A stretch of 64,000 nt of DNA from Maritimibacter alkaliphilus HTCC2654 (GTDB lineage: Bacteria; Pseudomonadota; Alphaproteobacteria; Rhodobacterales; Rhodobacteraceae): assembly GCF_000152805.1 (NCBI RefSeq), contig NZ_CH902578.1, positions 1,852,231 to 1,916,230 of the forward strand, in the 5' to 3' direction. Within the stretch, counting starts at the first letter, position 1; each line of letters starts with the position of its first letter. Under the pieces are notes generated by a model that did not search any database, was not told where the DNA came from, and saw only the letters and a program-made list of their open reading frames with translations. Below are positions 18,425-27,290 of this stretch, piece after piece. A program made the translations under genes and the position numbers.

Positions 18425-18990
18425 CTCAACCCCATAACGGTGTCGTAACGGTAATCGGTCTTGGCCCCGTCCGGCGCGATGCTCTCGGCAAGGTAGGACA
18501 GGCCGTATTCCGGCAGGTAGTGATAGATTTCGCGCTCCTGCCCGTAAGACAACGCGACCGGGATCATCGCGAAGGCGCAGGTGCCGATGGTCAAGACGGA
18601 TGCTGGCCCGAAGGTATAGGTCTCGGTCGACTTGAACCGGTCGGTGCCGTCGAACCCTTCGACCGTCAGGGTGAGGGCGCCATCGGGAAACGGTTCCGGC
18701 AGGTTGTCGAGCGCGGTCGGATAAGAATACCGCGTCTCGTTCTCCGCCTTGCCGTCGACCAGATCGAAGATCCGGGTCAGGTACATGCCCTTGGCCAGCA
18801 CGGCGCGCACCGTCGGCTTCGTCTCGCTTTCGACCGTGGATTCGACCGAGCCGTCGGCATAGCGAACGAAGGTCTCGACATCCCCGGTCGAGGCCGAAAA
18901 CCGAACGCCGTTCCCGGCCATGTCCGAAGGGCGCGGGCAATCGGCCAGCGCGGGGCCGGCGAGCAGGGTCAATGCAAGGAACAGTCTCAT
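18421..18990 (-). CDS. Exported protein of unknown function in urease operon (paralogue 3)
   Basis: 189 residues with a signal peptide (RLFLALTLLAGPALADC). It has a Cys just after the predicted cleavage site and a second Cys in TIGTCAFAMIPVAL. The rest is predicted beta-rich. Its C-terminal block, CAFAMIPVALSYGQEREIYH then YLPEYGLSYLAES, aligns by eye with the ends of the two genes upstream, so the three look like diverged paralogues. ATGA overlaps join it to both ureE and the preceding paralogue. I recognise no named family. Confidence 0.75.
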   Translation of the reverse strand: MRLFLALTLLAGPALADCPRPSDMAGNGVRFSASTGDVETFVRYADGSVESTVESETKPTVRAVLAKGMYLTRIFDLVDGKAENETRYSYPTALDNLPEPFPDGALTLTVEGFDGTDRFKSTETYTFGPASVLTIGTCAFAMIPVALSYGQEREIYHYLPEYGLSYLAESIAPDGAKTDYRYDTVMGLR

Positions 18991-19649
18991 CGCGCCTGCA
19001 CCCCCGTGATCCCATAGGTTCGCTGCACGCCCGAGGCCAGTTCCGTCCACTGGGTCTGAACCGCCATGTCGAGGTCGATGAAATAAACGTAACGGTCGAG
19101 GAAGGCCGTTTGCCCGTCCCGATGCTCGGCGGTGATGCCCATCACGCGGTAGTCGCAACCGCTCACCCGCGCGCTCTTTTCTTCGAGGAAGGTGTAGGTG
19201 ACCTGCCAGCGCGTGCGCCCCCGCTGATCGTCCAGACCGTTGGACGAGGACGACACCTCGGTCACGGCCCGTGTCGCTCGGGTGAGCGGGTCGAGCCGGG
19301 GCCGCGCACCGCTCATCCGCCAGTCCGACGACCACGTCGTGTTGAAGTCGAGCGGCGCCTGCCCCGTTAGGGCGACCGCCGTGGTCGACCCGCTTTCCCG
19401 GATCGGAAACGGCCCGTCGCGCAGAATGTCGGTGTAACGATCCACCGCGAACCCATCCGTCGTGTCGGGGTCGAAACGTCGCGTGAATTGATAGCGCGTC
19501 CCCTGCCCCGTGCGCGTCACGGTGGTCGGCCCGGTGGCCTGACGGGTCACGACGACCCCCCGGTCGAGGTTCGCGGCCGTCAGGCACGCCGCCGCACCCG
19601 GCCCCGCGAGCCCCGCGACACCGGCGGCAAGGATCGCCGCGCCCCTCAT
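18987..19649 (-). CDS. Exported protein of unknown function in urease operon (paralogue 2)
   Basis: 220 residues with a signal peptide (AAILAAGVAGLAGPGAAAC). After cleavage, CLTAANLDRGVVVTR matches the paralogue upstream (CVAPGDLARGIAFTR). The C-terminal block SGCDYRVMGITAEHRDG, then DRYVYFIDLDMAVQTQW and YGITG, is also shared with it. The two conserved cysteines, one N-terminal and one in the SGC motif, could form a disulfide in the periplasm. Both ends overlap neighbours by 4 bp. Function unknown; the tight coupling suggests a role tied to urease or urea metabolism. Confidence 0.75.
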   Translation of the reverse strand: MRGAAILAAGVAGLAGPGAAACLTAANLDRGVVVTRQATGPTTVTRTGQGTRYQFTRRFDPDTTDGFAVDRYTDILRDGPFPIRESGSTTAVALTGQAPLDFNTTWSSDWRMSGARPRLDPLTRATRAVTEVSSSSNGLDDQRGRTRWQVTYTFLEEKSARVSGCDYRVMGITAEHRDGQTAFLDRYVYFIDLDMAVQTQWTELASGVQRTYGITGVQAR

Positions 19650-20260
19650 TTCGTCACCATCTTGGTGATGCCGTAGCGGGCGGTGCGTCCGGTCTGGTTG
19701 TCCGTGTATTGCGTCAGCAGGCCATACCCCAGTTCAGGGAAATAGGCGTAACGGTCGGTCCAGTCGCGCCCTTCGCCCTGAAACCGCGCCGTCACGCCCA
19801 TGACCGCGTAGGTGCAGCCCGACAGCGTGGCCTGCCGCATTTCTTCGAACACGTAACGCACGGTGTAGCGGTAATTCTCCTTGAACGCGCCCGACTGATC
19901 GCTCCCCGTCGCCTTGACGTTGAGGGTCGAGGTCCAGACCCGCCCCGACTGCGGCTTGGGCGGATTGCCCCCGAAGCTGTATTTCGAGGTCTGCTCGAAC
20001 CACGCCCCGATCACGTTCTCGGGCGCATCCGAGAAATGGCCCTGCACCGGAAAGATGCCATAGCGAGCGACCACCGCATCGCCCCGGCCATAATTCACCT
20101 GCACGTATTGCCCGTTCGGTTGCGCGGCCCCCTGCCCCTTGATCTCGCGGGTGAACGCGATGCCTCGAGCAAGGTCACCGGGCGCGACACAGGCGGCATT
20201 GGCGGAAAGCGGGAGGGCGGCGGCGAGGGCCGTCGTCAGGGCGCAAAGGCGGAAAGGCAT
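19646..20260 (-). CDS. Exported protein of unknown function in urease operon (paralogue 1)
   Basis: 204 residues from the ATG at 20258-20260, chosen because it begins a signal peptide (CALTTALAAALPLSANAAC); longer in-frame starts put 34 unrelated residues before it. Conserved features shared with the next gene are CVAPGDLARGIAFTR, the block LSGCTYAVMGVTARFQGEGR, DRYAYFPELGYGLLTQY and YGITK at the end. It lies 102 bp after ureC and overlaps the next paralogue by 4 bp. No family assignment is possible from sequence alone. Confidence 0.75.
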   Translation of the reverse strand: MPFRLCALTTALAAALPLSANAACVAPGDLARGIAFTREIKGQGAAQPNGQYVQVNYGRGDAVVARYGIFPVQGHFSDAPENVIGAWFEQTSKYSFGGNPPKPQSGRVWTSTLNVKATGSDQSGAFKENYRYTVRYVFEEMRQATLSGCTYAVMGVTARFQGEGRDWTDRYAYFPELGYGLLTQYTDNQTGRTARYGITKMVTK

Positions 20261-20362
20261 GGCGGAAATCCTCGGTTCAAAATGGGTAATTCCCATTCTG
20301 ACCGGCATTTGTCCGATTCCGGCAAGCCCCCGTTTGGAGTATATGGACGCAACCGCCCCCAT

Positions 20363-22081
20363 TCAGAACAAGAAATACCGCTGCGCCATCGGCAGCTCGC
20401 TTGCCGGTTCACAGGTGAGCAATTCGCCGTTCGCCCGCACCTCGTAGGTCTCGGGATGCACTTCGATCTCCGGTGTCGCGTCGTTCAGGACGAGGTCTTT
20501 CTTCCCGATCCCCCGCGTGTTCTTCACGCCGACCGTGTTCTTCATCAGCCCCAGCGTCTTGGCGATGGAGTTGTCGTGGGCGCAGGCGCTGACGAAGGTT
20601 ACGGCCGAGTTCTCGACCGCCCGCCCCATCGCGCCGAACATGGGCCGGGAATAGACCGGCTGCGGCGTCGGGATCGAGGCGTTCGGGTCGCCCATCTGCG
20701 CCATTGCGATCATGCCGCCGATCAGCACCATCTCCGGCTTCACGCCGAACATGGCCGTGTTCCACAGCACAAGGTCCGCGCGCTTGCCGACTTCGATCGA
20801 CCCGATCTCATGGCTCATCCCATGCGCAATCGCCGGGTTCATGGTGTATTTCGCGATATAGCGGCGGACGCGGAAGTTGTCGTTGTCGCCGGTCTCCTCG
20901 GCCAGACGCCCGCGCTGCTTCTTCATCTTGTCGGCGGTCTGCCACGTGCGGATCAGCACCTCGCCCACGCGGCCCATCGCCTGACTGTCGGACGCGATGA
21001 TGCTGAATGCGCCCATGTCGTGCAGAATGTCCTCCGCCGCGATGGTTTCGCGCCGGATGCGGGATTCCGCGAACGCCACATCCTCGGGGATCGACTTGTC
21101 GAGGTGGTGACAAACCATGAGCATATCCAGATGCTCTTCCAGCGTGTTCACCGTGAAGGGCCGCGTCGGGTTGGTGGACGAGGGCAGCACGAAATCTTCG
21201 CCGCAGATTTTGATGATGTCGGGCGCATGGCCGCCGCCCGCGCCCTCGGTGTGGAAAGCGTGGATCGTTCGGCCTTTCATCGCGGCCACGGTGTTCTCGA
21301 CGAACCCGGACTCGTTCAGCGTATCGGTGTGGATCATCACCTGCACGTCAAGGTCATCGGCCACGCTCAGGCAGCAATCAATCGCCCCCGGCGTCGTCCC
21401 CCAGTCTTCGTGCAGCTTCAGCGAGCAGGCGCCCGCCATCACCTGTTCTTCCAAGGCGGCGGGGAGCGAGGCGTTGCCCTTGCCCGCGAACCCGATGTTC
21501 ATCGGCACGCCATCGACCGCCTGAAGCATCCGCGCGATGTTCCACGGCCCCGGCGTGCAGGTGGTGGCGAGCGTGCCATGCGCCGGCCCCGTGCCGCCGC
21601 CCAGCATCGTGGTCACCCCGGAATGCAGCGCATCCTCGATCTGCTGCGGACAGATGAAATGGATGTGGCTGTCGAAGCCCCCCGCGGTCAGGATCCTGCC
21701 CTCGCCCGCAATCGCCTCGGTCCCCGGACCGACGATGATGTTCACGCCGTCCTGCGTATCGGGGTTGCCCGCCTTGCCGATGGCCGCAATGCGCCCGTCC
21801 TTCAGTCCCACGTCGGCCTTGTAGATACCCGTGTAGTCCACGATCAGCGCGTTGGTGATGACGCAATCGACGGCCCCGTCGGCACGCGGAGACTGGCTCT
21901 GCCCCATCCCGTCGCGGATGACCTTGCCGCCGCCGAATTTCACCTGATCGCCATACCCGCCGGTCGCGGTCAGGTCGCGCTCGACCTCGATGATAAGGTC
22001 CGTGTCCGCCAGCCGCACCTTGTCGCCGGTGGTCGGGCCGAACATCGCGGCATAGTCGGATCGTTTGATGGTTGCTGGCAT
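20363..22081 (-). CDS. ureC: Urease alpha subunit UreC
   Basis: 572 residues, full length for UreC. Active-site residues are all in place by alignment to the Klebsiella enzyme (offset +5): His139 and His141 in [12 protein letters not shown], the carbamylated Lys222 and His224 in [11 protein letters not shown], His251 in [13 protein letters not shown], His277 in [14 protein letters not shown], the flap Cys324-His325 in [13 protein letters not shown], and Asp365 in [14 protein letters not shown]. The subunit holds the di-nickel centre that hydrolyses urea to ammonia and carbamate. A GFA-family gene separates it from ureB. Confidence 0.98.
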   Translation of the reverse strand: MPATIKRSDYAAMFGPTTGDKVRLADTDLIIEVERDLTATGGYGDQVKFGGGKVIRDGMGQSQSPRADGAVDCVITNALIVDYTGIYKADVGLKDGRIAAIGKAGNPDTQDGVNIIVGPGTEAIAGEGRILTAGGFDSHIHFICPQQIEDALHSGVTTMLGGGTGPAHGTLATTCTPGPWNIARMLQAVDGVPMNIGFAGKGNASLPAALEEQVMAGACSLKLHEDWGTTPGAIDCCLSVADDLDVQVMIHTDTLNESGFVENTVAAMKGRTIHAFHTEGAGGGHAPDIIKICGEDFVLPSSTNPTRPFTVNTLEEHLDMLMVCHHLDKSIPEDVAFAESRIRRETIAAEDILHDMGAFSIIASDSQAMGRVGEVLIRTWQTADKMKKQRGRLAEETGDNDNFRVRRYIAKYTMNPAIAHGMSHEIGSIEVGKRADLVLWNTAMFGVKPEMVLIGGMIAMAQMGDPNASIPTPQPVYSRPMFGAMGRAVENSAVTFVSACAHDNSIAKTLGLMKNTVGVKNTRGIGKKDLVLNDATPEIEVHPETYEVRANGELLTCEPASELPMAQRYFLF

Positions 22082-22152
22082 GTCTTACCCCTCGCCGCGC
22101 CTTGGTCTGTCAGATGAGCAGGCCGCCAAGGCCCCACTCCGCATCGTCCGTA

Positions 22153-22635
22153 TCATTCCACCCAAACCCCGTTCGCCCGGTGCCATTCTTCCAGCGACAG
22201 GTCCGGGTAGCCGTCGAAGCTGCGGTCACCCTTTCCGATCTCGGCCTCGACCCAGTCGGGTTTGTCCACCAGCCAGATGTGCGTGATCGCCGAAGGCACC
22301 GGCAGCTTGGTGTCGATGACGCTCGCCAGCGGATGCACGAGGTCCGGCCAGCGTTCGTCGAAAAGCCAAAGCTGGCTCCCGCAGGTCTTGCAGAAAAACC
22401 GTTCGCCATGCGACGCACGCCCGCTGTCATGGACGGCGTGATAGCTTCCCAGCCCTTCCCAGTTGTCGCAACTCAGACTGTCTGCGATTGCCCCGATGTT
22501 GACGGCAAAGCCCCCGCCCCCGGCCGAGTGTCGGCAGATCGAGCAATAGCACCGCTGGTAGGGCACGGGCGTGCGGCTCTGAACGGTGAAGTTCACCGCT
22601 CCGCATTGGCACGACCCTTCCAGCGACATCGGCAT
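22153..22635 (-). CDS. GFA-family (glutathione-dependent formaldehyde-activating-like) zinc protein
   Basis: 160 residues. The zinc-binding pattern of GFA/CENP-V proteins is clear: GSCQCGAVNF, YCSICRHSAGGG and FFCKTCGSQLW. The gene starts in a TGATG overlap with the ureB stop, so it is part of the urease operon, and ends 71 bp before ureC. GFA proteins bind S-hydroxymethylglutathione or act as carbon-sulfur lyase-like zinc proteins, but most members are uncharacterised. The link to urease is positional only. Confidence 0.85.
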   Translation of the reverse strand: MPMSLEGSCQCGAVNFTVQSRTPVPYQRCYCSICRHSAGGGGFAVNIGAIADSLSCDNWEGLGSYHAVHDSGRASHGERFFCKTCGSQLWLFDERWPDLVHPLASVIDTKLPVPSAITHIWLVDKPDWVEAEIGKGDRSFDGYPDLSLEEWHRANGVWVE

Positions 22636-22940
22636 CAGAGCGCCCCCATGACCTTCTGGTTGAAGCCATAGATCTTGCGTGCGCCCCCGATGGGGATGAG
22701 GTTGACCTCACGCGATTGCCCCGGCTCGAACCGCACCGCCGTTCCGGGCGCGATGTCGAGGCGCAGGCCCCGCGCCGCCTCGCGGTCGAAATCGAGCGCC
22801 GGGTTCGTCTCGTAGAAATGATAATGACTGCCGACCTGAACCGGACGGTCGCCGGTGTTGGCCACCATCAGGGTCGTGACCGGCGCGCCCTCGTTCAGGA
22901 CGAGCTCACCGGGGGCCGCCATGACCTCGCCGGGGATCAT
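22635..22940 (-). CDS. ureB: Urease beta subunit UreB
   Basis: 101 residues, the normal length of a separate beta subunit. Diagnostic blocks are [58 protein letters not shown] and [20 protein letters not shown]. UreB is a structural subunit of the UreABC trimer. Its ATG overlaps the stop of the small upstream protein and its stop overlaps the GFA gene. Confidence 0.97.
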   Translation of the reverse strand: MIPGEVMAAPGELVLNEGAPVTTLMVANTGDRPVQVGSHYHFYETNPALDFDREAARGLRLDIAPGTAVRFEPGQSREVNLIPIGGARKIYGFNQKVMGAL

Positions 22941-23113
22941 TTCCGGGCCTTCGCCGCTTTGATGACCGCGACGGCCGACAGGCTGACCCCGATGACGAAG
23001 GCGATGCCCGCGATCAGAAACCCGTCCTTTTCATGCAGATGCAGCGCCGCGCCGTGACCGGGATGGGCCAAAGCGGGGGCGGTGGTAGCGAGCAGGGCAA
23101 CGAGATAACGCAT
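22937..23113 (-). CDS. Small membrane protein between ureA and ureB
   Basis: 58 residues from the ATG at 23111-23113, preceded by GAGGAGACCTCAT. Signal-like N-terminus ([14 protein letters not shown]), then [15 protein letters not shown] with five His in about a dozen residues, then one transmembrane helix ([20 protein letters not shown]) and a basic tail. The His-rich mature N-terminus would face the periplasm and could bind nickel; this is inference. It lies 11 bp after ureA and overlaps ureB by 4 bp. I believe similar small proteins occur in rhodobacterial urease clusters but cannot name the family with certainty. Confidence 0.75.
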   Translation of the reverse strand: MRYLVALLATTAPALAHPGHGAALHLHEKDGFLIAGIAFVIGVSLSAVAVIKAAKARK

Positions 23114-23124
23114 ATGAGGTCTCC

Positions 23125-23427
23125 TCAGCGAATGGGGTTGTGAACGGTGACGAGCTTGGTGCCGTCGGGAAACGTGGCTTCGACCTGAACCTCGTGGATC
23201 ATCTCCGGCACGCCCTCCATGCATTGATCGCGCGTGATGACTGCCGCGCCCGCCTGCATCATCTCGGCCACCGACCGTCCGTCGCGCGCGCCCTCGACCA
23301 CCGTGTCGGTGATGAGCGCGATGGCCTCGGGATGGTTCAGCTTCACCCCGCGCTCCAGCCGCTTGCGGGCGACGATGGCGGCCATGGCGACCAGCAGTTT
23401 GTCTTTTTCTCTCGGGGTCAGGTTCAT
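23125..23427 (-). CDS. ureA: Urease gamma subunit UreA
   Basis: 100 residues from the ATG at 23425-23427. Begins [20 protein letters not shown] and contains [51 protein letters not shown] and the C-terminal VTVHNPI. All are invariant features of the gamma subunit, which is of normal length. The start lies one base after the ureD stop. Confidence 0.98.
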   Translation of the reverse strand: MNLTPREKDKLLVAMAAIVARKRLERGVKLNHPEAIALITDTVVEGARDGRSVAEMMQAGAAVITRDQCMEGVPEMIHEVQVEATFPDGTKLVTVHNPIR

Positions 23428-23428
23428 G

Positions 23429-24265
23429 TCACAGCATCCAGGGTCTTGGGAGTTCGTCGTCGTTGAGCAGGCGGATCGCGGGAACCAGCGCGCGGCGCAG
23501 CGCAAAGCCGTCCTGTGCCACGATCCGGCAGGTCAGAAGGTCGGGAGATTGCAGGCTCACACCCCCGGTTTCGGGCATCAGGCGGCGCATCGGTTCGAGC
23601 CACGCCTCGGCATCGGCGCCCACGTAAACCAGCGCGGCCATCGCCCGCGCGCCGTTCAGGGTCGAGGCCGTCGACATCTGCGCATCGACATCCCCGGTCA
23701 GCGCCACACCGTCGAGATAGACCGCCTGCCTGCCGACCCGGATCGCCACCCGGTCGCGGAACCGGCCATCTTGGATGCGCTCGCCCATCGCGACGCGGCC
23801 AAGGATGATCGGCTCGACCATCAGGAACCGGGCGCCGGGGTCCAGATCGACCGTCAGACTGCGCTCGAAATTCATATGCTCGAAAAGGATGGTTTCCTGC
23901 GGCAGCCAGTTCAGCCGCGCATCACGCGCCACGCTCAGATGCGTTTCGATCCGCCCCGCGGTCTCGCCGCGTGCCGCATAGGCCCGTTCGGCGGCCTGCG
24001 TCGTCACGGTCAGGGTGGTGCCCGGCCCGGCGGTCGCTTCGATGAAGAAACGGTCGCCCCCGGTCACGCCGCCTGCCGTGTTGATGAGCATGGTGTCGAG
24101 CCCGGTGGTGTCGGTGCGCGGAAACAGCGCCTTCATCGACCCGGCCATGGCCAGACCGTCGATCACCGACCGTCCGTCGCGCAGCTTGGAACTCACCTGC
24201 ACCCGCCCGCGCGCGCGGGGCTGGCTCGCCTCGTGCTCCAACGTCGCCCCCGGCTGGTGGGTCAT
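23429..24265 (-). CDS. ureD: Urease accessory protein UreD (UreH)
   Basis: 278 residues. Family blocks: [64 protein letters not shown] and [18 protein letters not shown]. UreD is the scaffold that binds apo-urease first and recruits UreF and UreG for nickel insertion. It is the first gene of the operon. The 170-bp stretch to ccoS upstream (24266-24435) is likely to hold the operon promoter, but I see no clear regulator site there. Confidence 0.95.
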   Translation of the reverse strand: MTHQPGATLEHEASQPRARGRVQVSSKLRDGRSVIDGLAMAGSMKALFPRTDTTGLDTMLINTAGGVTGGDRFFIEATAGPGTTLTVTTQAAERAYAARGETAGRIETHLSVARDARLNWLPQETILFEHMNFERSLTVDLDPGARFLMVEPIILGRVAMGERIQDGRFRDRVAIRVGRQAVYLDGVALTGDVDAQMSTASTLNGARAMAALVYVGADAEAWLEPMRRLMPETGGVSLQSPDLLTCRIVAQDGFALRRALVPAIRLLNDDELPRPWML

Positions 24266-24435
24266 GATTCCTCCGGCTGTCCGTGGATCATCTGAGCGCG
24301 GGGGGCGGGCGTTGTCAGGTCGGGGGCCGGATCAACGGCGAGATTCGGCTGGCGCCAGACGGGCGGCGCACAAAAAATGCGCTGTCAGCTTAAAAATGTC
24401 GCAAAATGGAATCTCGGGGTTCGAGCGCTGCGCCT

Positions 24436-24597
24436 TCAATCCTCAGGCGGGGCGTCGTCGTAGATCCCCGACAGGATACGCTGCGCGTCGCCCGCCGGGT
24501 CGTCGTATTGGCGCGAGCGCATCGTCCAGAGGAAAAAGACGAGGCCCAGAAGACCCAGAAAGATCGAAGTCGGGATGAGGAACACGAGTACGTTCAT
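24436..24597 (-). CDS. ccoS: cbb3-type cytochrome oxidase assembly protein CcoS
   Basis: 53 residues: MNVLVFLIPTSIFLGLLGLV, then FFLWTMRSRQYDDPAGDAQR and ILSGIYDDAPPED. One N-terminal transmembrane helix is followed by the RSRQYDDP-type segment that defines CcoS (FixS). CcoS is required for cofactor (haem and copper) insertion into the cbb3 oxidase. The start overlaps the ccoI stop by 4 bp, and it is the last gene of ccoGHIS. Confidence 0.93.
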   Translation of the reverse strand: MNVLVFLIPTSIFLGLLGLVFFLWTMRSRQYDDPAGDAQRILSGIYDDAPPED

Positions 24598-26792
24598 TTG
24601 CCCACTTTCAGCCGAAGCGCGTTGAGCGTGACCATAATGGATGAGGCCGACATCGCCAAGGCCGCCGCCAGAGGCGTGGCGAAGCCAAGCAGCGCCACGG
24701 GAATGGCGATGGCGTTGTAAGTCGCTGCGATTCCGAAGTTTTCCTTGATCCGCCGCGTCGCCTTGCGCGAGGTCAGCAGCGCGTCGCCAAGGGGGGCGAG
24801 GCTCTTGCCCAACAGCACGATATCCGACACGACCCGCGCGGCCTCCAGCGCCGAGGCCGGGCTGATCGACACATGCGCGGCGGCCAGCGCGGCGGTGTCG
24901 TTGAGACCGTCACCGACCATCAGCACCCGCTTGCCTGACGCAGCCAGCGCCTCAACCTCGGCCACCTTGCCGTCCGGCAACATGCCCGCGCGGAAATCGT
25001 CGATGCCAAGCCGGAACGCCACGTCGCGCACAGCTTCCTCGGCATCGCCGGAGATCAGCGTCACGCCACAGCCCGCCGCCTTCTGCGCCGTCACGGCCTC
25101 CTTCGCGCCGTCGCGCAGCGCGTCGGTGAAGGTGAACGCCACCGCGGGCCGCTTGCCGATCTTGAGGTAGGTCGCGGTGCGTCCGAGCACATGCGCCCCC
25201 ACCCATTCGGCGCGGCCGAGCCGAACCTGCTGGCCGTTCCAAAGCGCCTCGATCCCGTGGCCCGGAACTTCGCGCACGTCGGTCAGCGCCGCAGGCACCA
25301 GCCCCTCGCCCCGCGCCGCGAACGCGATGGCTTGGGCCAGCGGATGCGCCGACCCCTGCGCCAGACCCAGCGCCACGACCAGATCGGCCTCGGCATGATC
25401 GCCAAGGTTTTCCAGCTTCGGCGCGCCCTCGGTCAGCGTCCCGGTCTTGTCGAAGACGACGTGATCCACGTCCGCCAGCCGCTCCATCGCCGTTGCGGAT
25501 TTGAGGAGCATCCCCTTCTTGAAGAGCCGCCCGCTCGCCGCCGTCGTCACCGCAGGTACGGCAAGGCCCAGCGCGCAGGGACAGGTGATGATAAGCACGG
25601 CAACCGCGATGTTCAGCGCAAGGCGCACATCGCCGCCCGTGATGACCAGCCATGCCATGAACGCGCCCAGCGCCAGCAAATGCACCACCGGCGCATAGAT
25701 CGCGGCGGCCTTGTCGGCCAGCCCGGTGTATTTGTTGCGCGCGGTTTCCGCGATGGCGACCAGATCGGCCATGCGGTGCAGCGCGGTATCCTTGCCCGCC
25801 GCCGCGACCCGCAGCGTGAGCGGCCCGGTCAGGTTCACCTCGCCCGCGTTCAGCATGTCGCCGGGGCCGGCGAAGATCGGGAGCGACTCGCCCGTCAGGA
25901 ACGACCGGTCCACCTCGCTCTCACCCGTTTCGACCATGCCGTCCACAGGCACCCGGTTGCCGGGCGTGACCCGCACGACATCACCGATGGCAAGATCGGC
26001 GACGCTCACCACCTCTTCGCCGCCCTCCACGATCCGGTGCGCGCGCGGCACTTCGAGCGCGGCCAATTCCTCGGCCGCCGACCGCGCCACGGCACGGGTG
26101 CGGTGATCCAGATAACGGCCCGCGAGCAGGAAGAAGGTCAGCGACAGCGCGGCGTCGAAATAGGCGTGTTCGCCGGAATGCATCGTCTCGTAGACCGACA
26201 TGCCCGCCGCCAGCAGGATGGCGAGCGAGATCGGCACATCCATGTTCAGCCGCTTGACCCGAAGCGCGCTCCACGCGCTCGTGAAAAACGGCTGGGCCGA
26301 GAACGCCACGATGGGCAGCGCGATCCCCGCGCTGACCCAATGGAACAGATCGCGCGTCGCGTCCGAGGCGCCGGACCAGACCGCGACCGACAGGAGCATC
26401 ACGTTCATCATGCCGAAGAACGCAACGCCCAGCCGCATCAGAAGTTCGCGCGAGCGTTTGTCGGTCTCGGTCGCCATCAACGCGCCCGCGTCGAGCTCAT
26501 AGGCTTCGAACCCGATGCCGGTCAGGTAATCCGCGAGCGCCTCCGGCTCGACATCCTGATCGACCTCGACCGTCGCGCGCTTCAGCGTCAGGTTCACCCG
26601 TGCCGAACGCACGCCGGGCTGCGTGGTCAGCCCCTTTTCCACCCCCACGATGCAGGCCGCGCAGTAGACCTGCGGCAACGACAGCATGATGCGCTTGGCC
26701 TCACCCCCATCGCCCGCATAGCCCCTTCCGGCCGTGCTTTCGGCAAGCGCGGCAGCATCACAGGCTGGACAGGCGGAAACAGGGGCGGCCAT
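24594..26792 (-). CDS. ccoI: Copper-exporting P1B-type ATPase for cbb3 assembly CcoI (FixI)
   Basis: 732 residues. An N-terminal heavy-metal domain has Cys-X2-Cys (VYCAACIVGVE), with extra N-terminal cysteines (ACPACDA). Membrane region with the metal-binding ITCPCALGLAVP motif, actuator TGES, phosphorylation site FDKTGTLT, the SAHPLAQAI locus and hinge VGDGLNDTAAL. This P1B ATPase exports copper for CuB of the cbb3 oxidase. It lies between ccoH (3-bp gap) and ccoS (overlap), the standard ccoGHIS order. Confidence 0.96.
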   Translation of the reverse strand: MAAPVSACPACDAAALAESTAGRGYAGDGGEAKRIMLSLPQVYCAACIVGVEKGLTTQPGVRSARVNLTLKRATVEVDQDVEPEALADYLTGIGFEAYELDAGALMATETDKRSRELLMRLGVAFFGMMNVMLLSVAVWSGASDATRDLFHWVSAGIALPIVAFSAQPFFTSAWSALRVKRLNMDVPISLAILLAAGMSVYETMHSGEHAYFDAALSLTFFLLAGRYLDHRTRAVARSAAEELAALEVPRAHRIVEGGEEVVSVADLAIGDVVRVTPGNRVPVDGMVETGESEVDRSFLTGESLPIFAGPGDMLNAGEVNLTGPLTLRVAAAGKDTALHRMADLVAIAETARNKYTGLADKAAAIYAPVVHLLALGAFMAWLVITGGDVRLALNIAVAVLIITCPCALGLAVPAVTTAASGRLFKKGMLLKSATAMERLADVDHVVFDKTGTLTEGAPKLENLGDHAEADLVVALGLAQGSAHPLAQAIAFAARGEGLVPAALTDVREVPGHGIEALWNGQQVRLGRAEWVGAHVLGRTATYLKIGKRPAVAFTFTDALRDGAKEAVTAQKAAGCGVTLISGDAEEAVRDVAFRLGIDDFRAGMLPDGKVAEVEALAASGKRVLMVGDGLNDTAALAAAHVSISPASALEAARVVSDIVLLGKSLAPLGDALLTSRKATRRIKENFGIAATYNAIAIPVALLGFATPLAAALAMSASSIMVTLNALRLKVGK

Positions 26793-26795
26793 GGG

Positions 26796-27290
26796 TCAGT
26801 TCTTCGGAATGTAGAGTTCGATGAGTTGGCGGAACGGCGTGCCGTCGTCGGCCACGGCTTCGAGCCGCAGTTCCCATTTGCCGAAATCGAGCGCGCCGAC
26901 CTCGGTCACGTAGGTGCCGTTCATGGTGCGCTTGAAGGTCAGCGTCTGGTCGTCGGCCACATGGGTCGCGCGGCCAAGGATGCCGCCCGCGTCCCGCACC
27001 ATGACCGGCAGGCCCGTCGCTTGATCGGTAATCATCAGCATCAGGGTTTCGCCCGACAGGGTCGGCGCCACGTCCCAGCCCAGCGCCTCTTGCGCGGCGC
27101 GGTCGGTGTCGAACTTCTGACTCGCGACGTAGGAGTTGCGCGTCTCGAGCCCCGGAAAGGTGCCGACGGCCTTGACCGCCATGAACACGTTCACCCCGAT
27201 GATGATGGCGAAGGCGCCGACGAAGATGGCAAGCACATGCCAGCCGGTGAGTTTCTTGCCCGTGTCGGGGGCGTCATAGGTCATGCTCAT
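26796..27290 (-). CDS. ccoH: cbb3 oxidase assembly protein CcoH (FixH)
   Basis: 164 residues. A short cytoplasmic N-terminus with KKLTGWHVL, one transmembrane helix (AIFVGAFAIIIGVNVFMAVK) and the motif TFPGLETRNSYVASQKFD that typifies FixH. The periplasmic part is predicted beta-rich. CcoH stays associated with the mature cbb3 oxidase and stabilises it. ATGA overlap with ccoG, 3-bp gap to ccoI. Confidence 0.93.
   Translation of the reverse strand: MSMTYDAPDTGKKLTGWHVLAIFVGAFAIIIGVNVFMAVKAVGTFPGLETRNSYVASQKFDTDRAAQEALGWDVAPTLSGETLMLMITDQATGLPVMVRDAGGILGRATHVADDQTLTFKRTMNGTYVTEVGALDFGKWELRLEAVADDGTPFRQLIELYIPKN

Noticed and set aside
19709-22117. 802-codon plus-strand open frame opposite ureC and its neighbours
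   Set aside because: Shadow of high-GC minus-strand genes: arginine/histidine-rich translation with no domain, and the minus frames carry invariant urease motifs.
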